From Acinetobacter boissieri (lineage in GTDB: Bacteria > Pseudomonadota > Gammaproteobacteria > Pseudomonadales > Moraxellaceae): DNA of 64,000 nucleotides. Location of the stretch: positions 169,940 through 233,939 of the forward strand of contig NZ_FMYL01000004.1 in assembly GCF_900096955.1 (NCBI RefSeq), read 5' to 3'. The notes beneath the pieces were generated by a model, which was not told the origin of the DNA, searched no databases, and was given only the letters and a program-made list of their open reading frames with translations. Of this stretch, positions 27,441-37,250 are shown piece after piece. The number at the start of each line of letters is the position of its first letter. The stretch's first letter is position 1. Both the position numbers and the translations under genes were made by a program.

Positions 27441-27483
27441 ACCTCTGTGACATTTAAAATTCAAATCATCTGCGCACAGAGGT
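27441..27483 (+). repeat. Inverted repeat downstream of the MetQ-like gene
   Basis: A perfect 9-bp inverted repeat ACCTCTGTG/CACAGAGGT separated by 25 bases, 41 bases after the lipoprotein stop and about 160 bases before carA. No T-run follows. It could terminate the upstream unit or form a carAB leader structure. Confidence 0.4.
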
Positions 27484-27643
27484 ATGTTTTAGCGGGGGTC
27501 ATATTATGCAGAAAGAACATAGACTTTTTTTAGCAATATGCGTACAATGCTTTTTTAAGTTACAAACGTGCCAAACCTTTAAACAAGGTCATTGATCTTC
27601 GGTTTAATCGTTTCTTTACAGCTTAAAAATCAGGAGCTTCAAC

Positions 27644-28786
27644 TTGAGCACCCCCGCCATTTTAGCCCTTGCCGACGGTACCGTATTTCACGGCCAATCT
27701 ATCGGTGCACAGGGATCCACGACTGGTGAAGTCGTATTTAACACTGCCATGACAGGCTATCAAGAAATACTGACTGACCCTAGCTATGCACAACAAATTG
27801 TAACCCTGACTTATCCTCACATTGGCAACACGGGTTGTAATGTTGAAGATGCTGAGTCTGGTTCAATTCAAAAAGTATGGGCAAACGGCTTAATTATTCG
27901 AGATTTACCCCTACTTCATAGTAATTTCCGTGCTAGCATTTCTTTGTCTGACTATTTAGTACAACAAAATATTGTTGCAATTGCAGACATCGATACCCGC
28001 AAGCTCACACGTATTTTACGTGAAAAAGGTGCACAAAATGGCTGTATCTTGGCAGGTGACAATATCACTGCTGAAGATGCAATTGCAAAAGCACGTGCAT
28101 TTGGCGGATTAAATGGCTTAGACCTTGCAAAAGAATGTTGTGATCCAAAAGGTTTTGAATGGACTGAGGGTTCATGGGCACTTGGTCAAGGCTTTACTCA
28201 ACCTGAAATGAAATTTCATGTTGTCGCTTATGACTATGGCGTAAAAACCAATATTTTACGCATGCTTGCAGATCGTGGTTGTAAGCTTACTGTTGTACCT
28301 GCACAAACATCTGCAAAAGATGTATTGGCACTCAATCCAGATGGTATTTTTCTATCGAATGGCCCGGGTGACCCTGCTGCATGTGACTACGCTATTGAAG
28401 CCATTCAAGAACTATTAGCACAAAGCGACATTCCAATGTTTGGTATCTGTTTAGGCCACCAGCTGTTGGCTTTAGCCTCTGGTGCACAAACCGTAAAAAT
28501 GAATCATGGTCACCATGGTGCAAACCACCCAGTAAAAAATACCCAAGATGGTACTGTGATGATCACATCACAAAACCACGGCTTTGCTGTTGATGAAAAA
28601 ACACTTCCAAACAACTTAAAAACAACACACATTTCGTTGTTTGATGGCACGTTACAAGGTATTCATCGCACCGATAAACCCGCATTTAGTTTCCAAGGTC
28701 ATCCTGAAGCCAGCCCTGGCCCACATGACTGCGCACCACTATTTGACCACTTTATCGAATTGATCGAAGCATCTAAAAGCCATTAA
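27644..28786 (+). CDS. carA: Carbamoyl-phosphate synthase small subunit
   Basis: The 380-residue glutaminase subunit that supplies ammonia to CarB for pyrimidine and arginine synthesis. The N-terminal half has the [26 protein letters not shown] motif. The class I amidotransferase half has [12 protein letters not shown] with catalytic Cys and the [10 protein letters not shown] segment with the His and Glu of the triad. The start is a TTG at 27644 with an AGGAG site 7 bases upstream; no ATG is better placed. carB follows after 11 bases. Confidence 0.97.
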   Translation: MSTPAILALADGTVFHGQSIGAQGSTTGEVVFNTAMTGYQEILTDPSYAQQIVTLTYPHIGNTGCNVEDAESGSIQKVWANGLIIRDLPLLHSNFRASISLSDYLVQQNIVAIADIDTRKLTRILREKGAQNGCILAGDNITAEDAIAKARAFGGLNGLDLAKECCDPKGFEWTEGSWALGQGFTQPEMKFHVVAYDYGVKTNILRMLADRGCKLTVVPAQTSAKDVLALNPDGIFLSNGPGDPAACDYAIEAIQELLAQSDIPMFGICLGHQLLALASGAQTVKMNHGHHGANHPVKNTQDGTVMITSQNHGFAVDEKTLPNNLKTTHISLFDGTLQGIHRTDKPAFSFQGHPEASPGPHDCAPLFDHFIELIEASKSH

Positions 28787-28797
28787 GGAGCGAAATA

Positions 28798-31700
28798 ATG
28801 CCTAAACGTACGGATATTAAAAGCATCTTAATTATTGGTGCTGGCCCAATTGTGATTGGTCAAGCTTGTGAGTTTGACTACTCGGGTGCACAAGCATGTA
28901 AAGCACTTCGTGAAGAAGGCTTCCGTGTTATTTTGGTCAACTCAAACCCTGCGACCATTATGACCGACCCATCTATGGCAGATGCGACGTATATCGAGCC
29001 AATTACATGGCAGACTGTTGAACGTATCATTGAAAAAGAGCGTCCAGATGCAGTGTTGCCAACCATGGGTGGACAAACGGCTTTAAACTGTGCCCTAGAT
29101 TTAGACAAACATGGTGTTTTAAGCAAATACAATGTTGAGCTGATTGGTGCAAGTAAAGACGCGATTGAAAAAGCTGAAGATCGTAAACTATTTGACCAAG
29201 CCATGAAAAAAATTGGTCTTGAATGCCCACGTGCAGCTGTTGCAGAAACAATGCAAGAAGCACTCGACATTCAAGCAGGTTTTGGCTTCCCTGTGATTAT
29301 CCGCCCGTCGTTTACTATGGGTGGTTCAGGCGGTGGTATTGCATACAACCGTGAAGAACTTCTTGAAATCTGTGAACGTGGTTTTGAACTTTCACCAACA
29401 CATCAACTTCTCATTGATGAATCTTTAATTGGTTGGAAAGAGTATGAAATGGAAGTTGTTCGTGACAAAAACGACAACTGTATCATTGTCTGCTCAATTG
29501 AAAACTTCGATCCAATGGGTGTTCACACAGGTGACTCTATTACTGTTGCACCTGCCCAAACGCTCACAGACAAAGAATATCAGCTCATGCGTAATGCATC
29601 TGTCGCTGTATTACGTGAGATTGGGGTAGAAACAGGCGGTTCAAACGTTCAATTTGGTATTAACCCAAAAGATGGCCGTATGGTTATCATTGAAATGAAC
29701 CCGCGTGTTTCTCGTTCATCTGCACTTGCATCTAAAGCAACTGGTTTCCCTATTGCTAAAATTGCAGCAAAACTTGCAGTAGGCTACACCTTAGATGAAT
29801 TAAGTAACGACATTACAGGTGGTGCTACCCCTGCATCATTTGAGCCATCAATTGACTATGTTGTGACTAAAATTCCTCGTTTTAACTTTGAGAAGTTCCC
29901 ACAAGCAGAACCTGTACTGACCACACAAATGAAATCTGTGGGTGAAGTCATGGCGATCGGCCGTAACTTCCAAGAATCACTTCACAAAGCTTTACGTGGT
30001 CTTGAAGTGGGCTGCTGTGGTTTTGATGAGAAAGTAGATGCAAGCTTAACCAATCCAAAAGATAAAATTTTGGTTGAGCTAAAAGTTCCTGGCCCTGACC
30101 GTATCTGGTATATAGCAGACGCTTTTCGTCACGGCTTTAGCTTAGATGATGTATTTGAAGCGACTAAAATTGACCGCTGGTTCCTCATTCAAATTCAAGA
30201 CATCGTTAAAACTGAAGAACAGATTCGTTTGCTTGGTTTTGGTGATTTAACTGAACAAAATGTACGTGGCTTTAAACGTAAAGGTTTATCTGACTTACGT
30301 ATTGCGCATTTGATGGGCATTTCTCAAAAGCAATTTCGTAAACAACGTTGGAACTTAGGTGTTTACCCTGTTTATAAACGTGTAGATACTTGTGCTGCTG
30401 AGTTTGAATCTAGCACGGCATATATGTATTCAACGTATGAAGAAGAGTGCGAAGCAAAACCATCAGACCGTCCAAAAATTATGGTGATTGGTGGTGGTCC
30501 AAACCGTATTGGTCAAGGGATTGAATTTGACTACTGCTGTGTACATGCAGCACTTGCTATGCGTGAAGATGGTTACGAAACCATTATGGTCAACTGTAAC
30601 CCTGAAACAGTTTCAACAGATTACGATACCTCTGACCGCTTGTACTTTGAACCAATTACCCTTGAAGATGTATTGGAAATTATCCGTACAGAAAAACCAA
30701 AAGGCGTGATTGTACAGTACGGTGGACAAACGCCACTGAAATTGGCACGTGCACTTGAAGAAGCAGGCACGCCAATTATTGGTACATCACCAGATGCAAT
30801 TGACCGTGCAGAGGACCGTGAACGTTTCCAGCAAATGATTCAACGCCTTCAACTGCGTCAGCCAAACAACAGTATTGTTAAATCTGCTGAAGAAGGTATT
30901 TCTGAAGGCACTAAAGTGGGTTATCCACTTGTTGTTCGTCCATCTTATGTACTTGGTGGTCGTGCAATGGAAATTGTGTATAACGAAGATGAGCTTAAAC
31001 GCTACTTACGTGAAGCTGTACAAGCCTCTAACGACTCCCCTGTGCTACTCGACCACTTCTTAAATTCAGCGATTGAAGTTGATGTTGATTGTGTATCTGA
31101 CGGTAAAGACGTGGTAATTGGCGGGATTATGCAACATATTGAAGAAGCAGGTATTCACTCAGGTGACTCTGCGTGTTCAATTCCACCGTATTCTTTATCT
31201 AAAGAGATTCAAGACGAAATGCGTCGTCAAACCATTGCTATGGCAAAAGAGCTTGGCGTAATTGGTTTAATGAACGTACAGTTTGCAGTCAAAGGTAACG
31301 ATGTCTACGTACTTGAAGTAAACCCACGTGCGTCTCGTACAGTGCCTTTCGTCTCTAAATGTATCGGTGAATCATTAGCTAAAGTTGCAGCGCGTTGTAT
31401 GGCTGGTATTTCACTAAAAGATCAGAAATTTACTCAGGAAATTATTCCTAAGCACTTTGCTGTGAAAGAAGCTGTCTTCCCTTTTGCTAAATTTCAAGGT
31501 GTTGACCCAATGCTTGGCCCTGAAATGAAATCTACAGGCGAAGTCATGGGTGTTGGTCAAACATTTGGCGAAGCATTCTACAAAGCTGTACTCGGCTCAA
31601 ATGAAAGACTGCCTGGTTTGCCAACTGAAGGTGAAATCAAACATGCATTTTTATCTGTACGTGAATCAGATAAGAAAGATGTGGTGGCCATTGCGAAACA

Positions 31701-32031
31701 ATTGTCTGATTATGGTTTTAAATTAGTTGCAACCACAGGTACGCAAAAAGTCATCACAGATGCAGGTTTGAGCTGTGAACGTGTAAATAAAGTGACTGAA
31801 GGCCGTCCACACATTGTAGACCGCTTGAAAAATGCTGAAATACACCTTATTGTAAATACAACGGAAGGAAAACAAGCACAGTTTGACTCTGCTGCAATCC
31901 GTCGTGCTGCTTTACAAGGTAAAGTATACTACACCACAACCATTAGCGGTGCTGAAGCAGTATGCCAAGCATTTGCAGTTGAGTTACCTATGGACGTATA
32001 TCGCTTACAAGATTTAGTAACAACCAGTTAA
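28798..32031 (+). CDS. carB: Carbamoyl-phosphate synthase large subunit
   Basis: A 1077-residue subunit with two homologous ATP-grasp halves. The first (to about 550) makes carboxyphosphate and the second (to about 935) phosphorylates carbamate. Each half has the paired motifs: [18 protein letters not shown] and [18 protein letters not shown], and the grasp segments FTMGGSGGG and [10 protein letters not shown]. The C-terminal MGS-like allosteric domain (about 935-1077) binds effectors such as UMP and ornithine. Length equals the E. coli enzyme (1073) within a few residues. A GGAG site precedes the start. A strong terminator follows. Confidence 0.98.
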   Translation: MPKRTDIKSILIIGAGPIVIGQACEFDYSGAQACKALREEGFRVILVNSNPATIMTDPSMADATYIEPITWQTVERIIEKERPDAVLPTMGGQTALNCALDLDKHGVLSKYNVELIGASKDAIEKAEDRKLFDQAMKKIGLECPRAAVAETMQEALDIQAGFGFPVIIRPSFTMGGSGGGIAYNREELLEICERGFELSPTHQLLIDESLIGWKEYEMEVVRDKNDNCIIVCSIENFDPMGVHTGDSITVAPAQTLTDKEYQLMRNASVAVLREIGVETGGSNVQFGINPKDGRMVIIEMNPRVSRSSALASKATGFPIAKIAAKLAVGYTLDELSNDITGGATPASFEPSIDYVVTKIPRFNFEKFPQAEPVLTTQMKSVGEVMAIGRNFQESLHKALRGLEVGCCGFDEKVDASLTNPKDKILVELKVPGPDRIWYIADAFRHGFSLDDVFEATKIDRWFLIQIQDIVKTEEQIRLLGFGDLTEQNVRGFKRKGLSDLRIAHLMGISQKQFRKQRWNLGVYPVYKRVDTCAAEFESSTAYMYSTYEEECEAKPSDRPKIMVIGGGPNRIGQGIEFDYCCVHAALAMREDGYETIMVNCNPETVSTDYDTSDRLYFEPITLEDVLEIIRTEKPKGVIVQYGGQTPLKLARALEEAGTPIIGTSPDAIDRAEDRERFQQMIQRLQLRQPNNSIVKSAEEGISEGTKVGYPLVVRPSYVLGGRAMEIVYNEDELKRYLREAVQASNDSPVLLDHFLNSAIEVDVDCVSDGKDVVIGGIMQHIEEAGIHSGDSACSIPPYSLSKEIQDEMRRQTIAMAKELGVIGLMNVQFAVKGNDVYVLEVNPRASRTVPFVSKCIGESLAKVAARCMAGISLKDQKFTQEIIPKHFAVKEAVFPFAKFQGVDPMLGPEMKSTGEVMGVGQTFGEAFYKAVLGSNERLPGLPTEGEIKHAFLSVRESDKKDVVAIAKQLSDYGFKLVATTGTQKVITDAGLSCERVNKVTEGRPHIVDRLKNAEIHLIVNTTEGKQAQFDSAAIRRAALQGKVYYTTTISGAEAVCQAFAVELPMDVYRLQDLVTTS

Positions 32032-32047
32032 TCCATTTTACCGAAGG

Positions 32048-32079
32048 TCCCGCTACCTACTCGGTAGCGGGATTTTTTT
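32048..32079 (+). terminator. Terminator after carB
   Basis: A perfect GC-rich 10-bp stem TCCCGCTACC/GGTAGCGGGA with a 5-base loop and T7. It lies 17 bases past the carB stop and separates greA. Confidence 0.95.
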
Positions 32080-32117
32080 ATTTTTTAAACATCTGTTTTT
32101 ATTTTTGGAGGGACGAC

Positions 32118-32594
32118 ATGCAACGTTACCCAATGACTCCTGAAGGTAAAAGTGCTCTTGAAAAAGAGTTACAACACCTTAAAACGTCTGAAAGACCACG
32201 TATTATTCAAGCGATTGCTGAAGCACGTGAACATGGCGATTTAAAAGAAAATGCTGAATACCATGCAGCTCGTGAGCAACAAGGTTTTTGTGAAGGTCGT
32301 ATACAAGACATTGAAGCAAAGCTAGGTGCCTCTCAAGTAATTGATGTCAATGATCTTGAGAAAAATGGCCGTGTGGTTTTTGGTGTAACTGTGACCATTG
32401 AAAACTTAGATACTGAAGAGCAAAAGACCTATAAAATCGTAGGTGATGATGAAGCTGATTTCAAAATTAATAAAATTTCAGTCAACTCTCCAATCGCTCG
32501 TGGCCTTTTAAGTAAAAGTGAAGGTGAAGATACTAGAATTACGACGCCACAAGGTGAAGTCGAGTACGAAATTGTAAGCGTACAATACCTATAA
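32118..32594 (+). CDS. greA: Transcription elongation factor GreA
   Basis: A 158-residue factor that rescues backtracked RNA polymerase by stimulating transcript cleavage. The N-terminal coiled coil inserted in the polymerase secondary channel runs from about residue 8 to 75, with acidic tip residues in [17 protein letters not shown]. The C-terminal FKBP-like domain starts near residue 80. E. coli GreA has 158 residues as well. A strong GGAGGGA site precedes the ATG. A terminator-like stem follows at 32600. Confidence 0.97.
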   Translation: MQRYPMTPEGKSALEKELQHLKTSERPRIIQAIAEAREHGDLKENAEYHAAREQQGFCEGRIQDIEAKLGASQVIDVNDLEKNGRVVFGVTVTIENLDTEEQKTYKIVGDDEADFKINKISVNSPIARGLLSKSEGEDTRITTPQGEVEYEIVSVQYL

Positions 32595-32599
32595 GACCT

Positions 32600-32630
32600 G
32601 AAAGGCCTTAAATACGTTTTAGGGCCTTTC
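32600..32630 (+). terminator. Terminator after greA
   Basis: GAAAGGCC/GGCCTTTC with inner TTAAA/TTTTA pairing and a small bulge. It follows the greA stop by 5 bases. The T-run is short and interrupted. Confidence 0.65.
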
Positions 32631-32698
32631 GTTATCTGCTCTACCAATAAAAAATAAGATGACTACCTATAATTATAATATTAATTTTAAAAAATATT

Positions 32699-32714
32699 TG
32701 TGATATATATCACC
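32699..32714 (+). promoter_or_regulatory. CRP/Vfr-like palindrome upstream of the fimbrial cluster
   Basis: TGTGATATATATCACC contains a perfect 14-bp palindrome (GTGATAT/ATATCAC) and matches the CRP layout TGTGA-N6-TCAC(A) with one base differing. It lies about 130 bases before the mini-pilin start. Control by a CRP or Vfr homologue is inferred from the match alone. Confidence 0.45.
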
Positions 32715-32829
32715 ATCTCTTAATTATAATTTATCGAAAATACACATATATCATTTAATGTGTACTCATTAATCTATATTAGAAAAGCCTTTTTTGATAA
32801 ACATAAAAATACGCTAAAGATAGAGAGCA

Positions 32830-33045
32830 ATGATGAAAAAAATATTTTTTGCACTTATATTAATTTTGAGATCTAGCCTATGTTTTGCAACTGAAATTTC
32901 ATTTTCAGGGTTACTTGTCGAAGACACTTGCAATAGAAGTACGACCGAATACAAAGTATGTTCAACCAATAAAATATCTAACTTTTCACAACAAGCAATG
33001 CAATACGCTATAGACCACCATATACTTACGCTGACTTATTTTTAA
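32830..33045 (+). CDS. Mini-pilin-like secreted protein (71 residues)
   Basis: A 71-residue protein with a signal peptide (cleavage after about residue 21, LCFAT) and a pilin-like opening ISFSGLLVEDTC, comparable with ITITGTVTDKTC in the major pilin at 33308. It has a second Cys (about 40 mature residues) and ends LTLTYF, resembling the last beta strand of pilins (YTIIYQ). The middle of a normal pilin is missing. It has its own terminator at 33072 and a CRP-like site upstream. It may be a shortened subunit, an assembly initiator or a relic. ATG codons at 32830 and 32833 are both possible. Confidence 0.6.
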   Translation: MMKKIFFALILILRSSLCFATEISFSGLLVEDTCNRSTTEYKVCSTNKISNFSQQAMQYAIDHHILTLTYF

Positions 33046-33071
33046 TACCACTTAGCATTTAATCTCAATTT

Positions 33072-33106
33072 AAAAGGCTGTCGTCATTTGTCTGATACAG
33101 CCTTTT
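33072..33106 (+). terminator. Terminator after the mini-pilin gene
   Basis: A perfect 10-bp stem AAAAGGCTGT/ACAGCCTTTT with a 15-base loop, then T-rich sequence. It makes the mini-pilin a separate transcript from the pilus operon. Confidence 0.8.
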
Positions 33107-33217
33107 ATTTTATAAAAATAATATATTTACTTTAATTACTATTTAAAAAACTCTAATCAATCAAAATAAATAATAACTGAAGATTCTATATATTCTAAAA
33201 AAATAAAGTATATTTGC

Positions 33218-33245
33218 TTGAAAAATCGCACTATATGAATATAAT
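33218..33245 (+). promoter_or_regulatory. Sigma-70 promoter of the major pilin
   Basis: TTGAAA at 33218-33223, a 16-base spacer and a perfect TATAAT at 33240-33245. Transcription would start near 33252, about 56 bases before the pilin start codon. Confidence 0.6.
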
Positions 33246-33307
33246 GTGACTCTGTTTGCATTTCTAAGATTTAACGTAATAAAATTAATGAGATTATGGG
33301 TTCTTAA

Positions 33308-33862
33308 ATGAAAAAAATGACTTTAGCACTGGCTACAATCACTCTCGCAATCAGTGCAACTCACGCAAGTGATGGAACAATTACAATTACTGGTACAGTT
33401 ACAGACAAAACTTGTAATATCGCAACAGCAGCAGGTAAAAACTTTACTGTTGCACTACCAACGGTATCTAAACAAACTCTTGCACGCGCTGGTGATATTG
33501 CTGGTCGTACACCTTTTACTATTAACTTAGACAAATGTTCTGAAGGAAAAGTTGCAACATACTTCGAACCTGGCGCAAACGTTGATTTTAATAGTGGTCG
33601 TTTAAACAATGCAAACGGTTCAGCTAAAAACGTACAAGTACAGTTACTTGGTAGCAATAATGGTTTTTTACCCATCTTAGCGACAAATGCAACAGGCTCA
33701 GCAGCTAAAAATACATATGCAGGCAGCCAAACTAACTCTCAATGGGTTGATGTTGCAAATGGTAAAGCAGACCTGAACTACTATGCAGAATACTATGCAA
33801 CAGATACATCAACCGCAGGTACAGTCTCAACTTCGGTTCAATACACCATTATTTACCAATAA
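33308..33862 (+). CDS. Type 1-like major fimbrial pilin
   Basis: A 184-residue secreted pilin. Signal peptide residues 1-20 (cut after THA), then the chaperone-usher pilin fold: GTITITGTVTDKTCNIA with the first disulfide Cys, NLDKCSEGK with the second, and the C-terminal strand VSTSVQYTIIYQ with the penultimate tyrosine-type motif used for donor-strand complementation. The first gene of a pilin-chaperone-usher-adhesin operon, with its own promoter. A stem followed by T-rich sequence directly after the stop would limit downstream transcription. Confidence 0.9.
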   Translation: MKKMTLALATITLAISATHASDGTITITGTVTDKTCNIATAAGKNFTVALPTVSKQTLARAGDIAGRTPFTINLDKCSEGKVATYFEPGANVDFNSGRLNNANGSAKNVQVQLLGSNNGFLPILATNATGSAAKNTYAGSQTNSQWVDVANGKADLNYYAEYYATDTSTAGTVSTSVQYTIIYQ

Positions 33863-33874
33863 TAAGCGATCTTT

Positions 33875-33912
33875 AGTGAAGCAAGTAGTTAGCTTGCTTC
33901 ACTTTATTTTTT
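33875..33912 (+). terminator. Terminator-like hairpin between major pilin and chaperone
   Basis: A perfect 11-bp stem AGTGAAGCAAG/CTTGCTTCACT with a 7-base loop, followed by TTATTTTTTATT. It lies inside the pilus operon, so partial read-through is expected and the pilin mRNA should exceed the rest. Confidence 0.8.
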
Positions 33913-33932
33913 ATTATGACTGAAAAGGTTGA

Positions 33933-34670
33933 GTGGCTATGCAAAAAAAATCTATCTTATCCAATACCTTACCTATCTGGATAATGACCAGCTTAATGAC
34001 AACAGCCAGTCAGGCAGAAATTATATTGCATGGAACACGCATCATTTATCCGTCAAATAATAAAGAAGTTTCATTACAAATAACCAATGATGGTACTAGA
34101 CCTGCTTTAGTACAAGCATGGTTAGATGAGGGCGATGCAAACAGTACACCTGATCAAGTCATGCTACCATTTATAATTACACCACCTGTGTCACGTGTAG
34201 AACCGAATAAGGGACAAACACTACGTATTACTGCCTTGCCTAGCAGCCATGAATTAAACCAAAACCAAGAATCTTTATATTGGCTAAATGTACTAGATAT
34301 TCCTCCTAGAACATCGGGTTCCAATACGCCTGAAAACTTTTTACAGCTTGCAATTCGCTCACGTATTAAGTTCATTTACAGACCCGGAACCATTAAACAA
34401 GATGTCAATCAAGCGCCAGAACAACTACAGTGGAAAAAACTAGGTGAACAATTGGTCGTTAAAAATCCTACACCTTTCTATATGACGTTGACTTCAGCTT
34501 TTAATAAAACTGACCCACAAAAAACAGACTTAATACCCAAAGGCTTAATACTTGCGCCTTTTTCAGAACAAAGTGTACAGCCATTCAATACGCATATTCA
34601 TGACATTGAGTTCACCATAATCAACGATTACGGCGGTCGTACAGAACATACCACCACACTGAACCCATAA
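33933..34670 (+). CDS. Periplasmic fimbrial chaperone
   Basis: A 245-residue PapD/FimC-like chaperone that caps pilin subunits by donor-strand complementation. Signal peptide about 1-28 (SQA). The first immunoglobulin-like domain has GTRIIYPSNNKEVSLQITN, with the basic residue of the subunit-binding cleft, and RVEPNKGQTLRI. It also has RIKFIYRP with the second cleft Lys. The short F1-G1 loop fits the FGS type. A second domain completes the protein. The start is uncertain by two codons: 33933 reads MAM, and the ATG at 33939 is also possible. Confidence 0.92.
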   Translation: MAMQKKSILSNTLPIWIMTSLMTTASQAEIILHGTRIIYPSNNKEVSLQITNDGTRPALVQAWLDEGDANSTPDQVMLPFIITPPVSRVEPNKGQTLRITALPSSHELNQNQESLYWLNVLDIPPRTSGSNTPENFLQLAIRSRIKFIYRPGTIKQDVNQAPEQLQWKKLGEQLVVKNPTPFYMTLTSAFNKTDPQKTDLIPKGLILAPFSEQSVQPFNTHIHDIEFTIINDYGGRTEHTTTLNP

Positions 34671-34736
34671 ATAGTCATCGGATTCTATTTCTTTATTCGT
34701 CTTTTAAAGCGCATTACTTCAGTTAAAAGAATAATC

Positions 34737-37250
34737 ATGTTTATAAAAGTATATCCTCATACGCTTACACTTTTAGTAAGCATAATCATTTGGCAAACGA
34801 TCACACATGCTGAAACAAGCACACTACAAGAAGCTGATTTTGATCCTGCTTTTATTATGGGAAATAATAAAAATATAGATGTTTCACGCTTTAAATATAG
34901 TAATCCTATACTTGCGGGCGAATACAATCTTGATGTTTATATTAATAGCAATTGGTTTGGTAAACGAAAAATGGTTTTTCAAACACAATCTGGCCAAAAA
35001 GTTGCAACAACATGCTTCAGTGCGAGTACTCTGCTTAGCTACGGGGTAAAAAAAGATGCTCTACATTCACCCATTGATTCTTTTAAAAATCCTGAATATT
35101 GTGTAGAAATTCAACAGTGGATCAAAGATGCATCTTATGAGTTCAATACATCAGACCTTCGATTAGATGTTTTTATTCCACAATATGCGATGCAAAATAA
35201 TGCTCAAGGCTATGTTGACCCTGCTATATGGAACCGTGGTATTAATGCTGGGTTCATTTCATATAATGCAAGTGCATATCAATCTAGAAATTCATTATCT
35301 ACTAATAAAAATAATTTAAATGCATTTATGAGCTTAACGCTAGGTGCAAATATTGCTGGCTGGCAACTTCGTCACAATGCTCAACTACAATGGAGCGATA
35401 CACAGCAATATGCTAAAAAATCCTTCATCTATACAAGTAATAATACTTATCTACAAAAAGCATTTCCTCAATACCGTGGTGTTATGACGATTGGTGACAG
35501 TTTTACCAATGGTGAAGTTTTTGATGCTTTAAGCTACCGTGGTCTCGATTTTTCTAGTGATGATCGTATGTTACCTAATAGCTTACAAGGCTATGCACCA
35601 CAAATTAGAGGCAACGCAAAAACTAGCTCAAAAATTGAAATCAGACAACAAGGGCAATTAATTTATCAAACCAATGTTGCACCAGGACCTTTTGAAATTA
35701 ATGACTTATATCCAACAGGCTTTGGTGGCAATATTGAAGTGCGTGTTATTGAAGCAGATGGACAAATTCAAAAGTTTAACGTGCCTTATTCATCTGTGGT
35801 ACAAATGCTCCGACCTCGTATGGATCGTTACTCAATCACTCTTGGAAAAATCAGAGAAACAGGTCTTGGCGATGGGCCTTATGTTGTACAAGGTAAATAC
35901 CAAAGAGGTATCAATAATTACTTAACGGGCTACACAGGTTTTCAACTCGCCAACGACTATTTTTCAATGATTTTTGGTTCAGCAATCGCCACACCTATAG
36001 GAGCAATATCTTTAGATTGGACCCAGGCCAATGCAACGCTGAATCAAAAGTCGCTCAAAGGAAAAAGTTATAGATTAAGCTACAGTAAGCTTATTGCACC
36101 CACAAGTACCAATTTAACTTTAGCAGCATACCACTACTCTACTGAAAACTTTTATAGTCTACGTGATACGGCATTATTTAATGAGTTTGTCGGTAAAGGT
36201 ATTAATACTGCAGCCGTCGGTAAACAACGCAGTCAGTTTCAAATCACATTAAACCAAGGCTTACCACAAAAACTAGGTAACATGTATATTGTGGGTTCTT
36301 GGTCTGACTATTGGAACCGTAGCCAATCTTCAAAACAATATCAATTGGGTTACAACAATAACTATAAAGAAATAACGTATGGCATTTCAGCGACGCACCG
36401 CCTCATCAATTCAATCGGTGCAATACCAAAGTCGGATACTGAGTATTTATTGAGTATTAACTTTCCACTCAGTATGAGCAAAGCAGTCGCAAACGTAAAT
36501 GCAACGATAAGTGAAGATAGCCAATCTATAGGCATGAGTGGCATGATCAATGACCGTTTAAACTACGGTGCAAGTGTATCTAAACAAAATAATAACAATG
36601 CTTACAACATTAACAGTAGCTATAAGACAGATATTGCAACACTTGCTACATCTTATAGCGCCGCTCCAAACTACCAACAAACCATGTTAAGTGCGAGAGG
36701 AAATATTGTACTACATGCTGGTGGCTTACAATTTGGCCCAGAACAAGGGCAAACCATGACAATTGTATATGCACCAAATGCTGTGGGGGCAAAGGTCAAT
36801 AACTTATCGGGGTTACGCATCAATAAGGCAGGATATGCTGTGCTACCTTACTTAACGCCCTACCGTATTAATGATGTGACATTAGATCCACAAGACATGT
36901 CAGATCAAGTAGAGCTTCAAGAAAGTACTCAGCGTATCGCACCTTACGCAGGTTCTATTACCCAGCTCAATTTCAATACAAAAATGGGCTATGCCATCTA
37001 TATTAGTGCAAAACGTATTGATCACAGTAGCTTACCTTTTGCTGCAGAAGTATTTAACAGCAAAGGAGACGCTATAGGTTTAGTTGGACAAGGTAGTTTA
37101 GTTTACTTACGTAGTGATCTTAAACAAGACCAAGTAATCGTAAAATGGGGAGATGATGCATCTCAACAATGTCAAATTAAATATGATTTAAATCAACAAA
37201 TTATATCTAATCAAACCAGTCTGCTTATGACAAAGGCCATATGCCAATGA
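34737..37250 (+). CDS. Fimbrial outer membrane usher
   Basis: An 837-residue FimD/PapC-type usher that assembles and secretes the pilus. Signal peptide about 1-25. The N-terminal chaperone-binding domain begins at ADFDPAFIMG and includes VSRFKYSNPILAGEYNLDVYIN. The central barrel carries the plug insertion near APGPFEINDLYPTGFGGNIEVRVIEADG. Two C-terminal domains follow, with CQIKYDL near the end. It overlaps the adhesin gene (ATGA), and the chaperone gene ends 66 bases upstream. Confidence 0.95.
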   Translation: MFIKVYPHTLTLLVSIIIWQTITHAETSTLQEADFDPAFIMGNNKNIDVSRFKYSNPILAGEYNLDVYINSNWFGKRKMVFQTQSGQKVATTCFSASTLLSYGVKKDALHSPIDSFKNPEYCVEIQQWIKDASYEFNTSDLRLDVFIPQYAMQNNAQGYVDPAIWNRGINAGFISYNASAYQSRNSLSTNKNNLNAFMSLTLGANIAGWQLRHNAQLQWSDTQQYAKKSFIYTSNNTYLQKAFPQYRGVMTIGDSFTNGEVFDALSYRGLDFSSDDRMLPNSLQGYAPQIRGNAKTSSKIEIRQQGQLIYQTNVAPGPFEINDLYPTGFGGNIEVRVIEADGQIQKFNVPYSSVVQMLRPRMDRYSITLGKIRETGLGDGPYVVQGKYQRGINNYLTGYTGFQLANDYFSMIFGSAIATPIGAISLDWTQANATLNQKSLKGKSYRLSYSKLIAPTSTNLTLAAYHYSTENFYSLRDTALFNEFVGKGINTAAVGKQRSQFQITLNQGLPQKLGNMYIVGSWSDYWNRSQSSKQYQLGYNNNYKEITYGISATHRLINSIGAIPKSDTEYLLSINFPLSMSKAVANVNATISEDSQSIGMSGMINDRLNYGASVSKQNNNNAYNINSSYKTDIATLATSYSAAPNYQQTMLSARGNIVLHAGGLQFGPEQGQTMTIVYAPNAVGAKVNNLSGLRINKAGYAVLPYLTPYRINDVTLDPQDMSDQVELQESTQRIAPYAGSITQLNFNTKMGYAIYISAKRIDHSSLPFAAEVFNSKGDAIGLVGQGSLVYLRSDLKQDQVIVKWGDDASQQCQIKYDLNQQIISNQTSLLMTKAICQ

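Noticed and set aside
28878..29270. 130-codon minus-strand frame opposite carB
   Set aside because: It lies inside a fully supported essential gene, antisense to it, and its composition reflects the codon pattern of carB.
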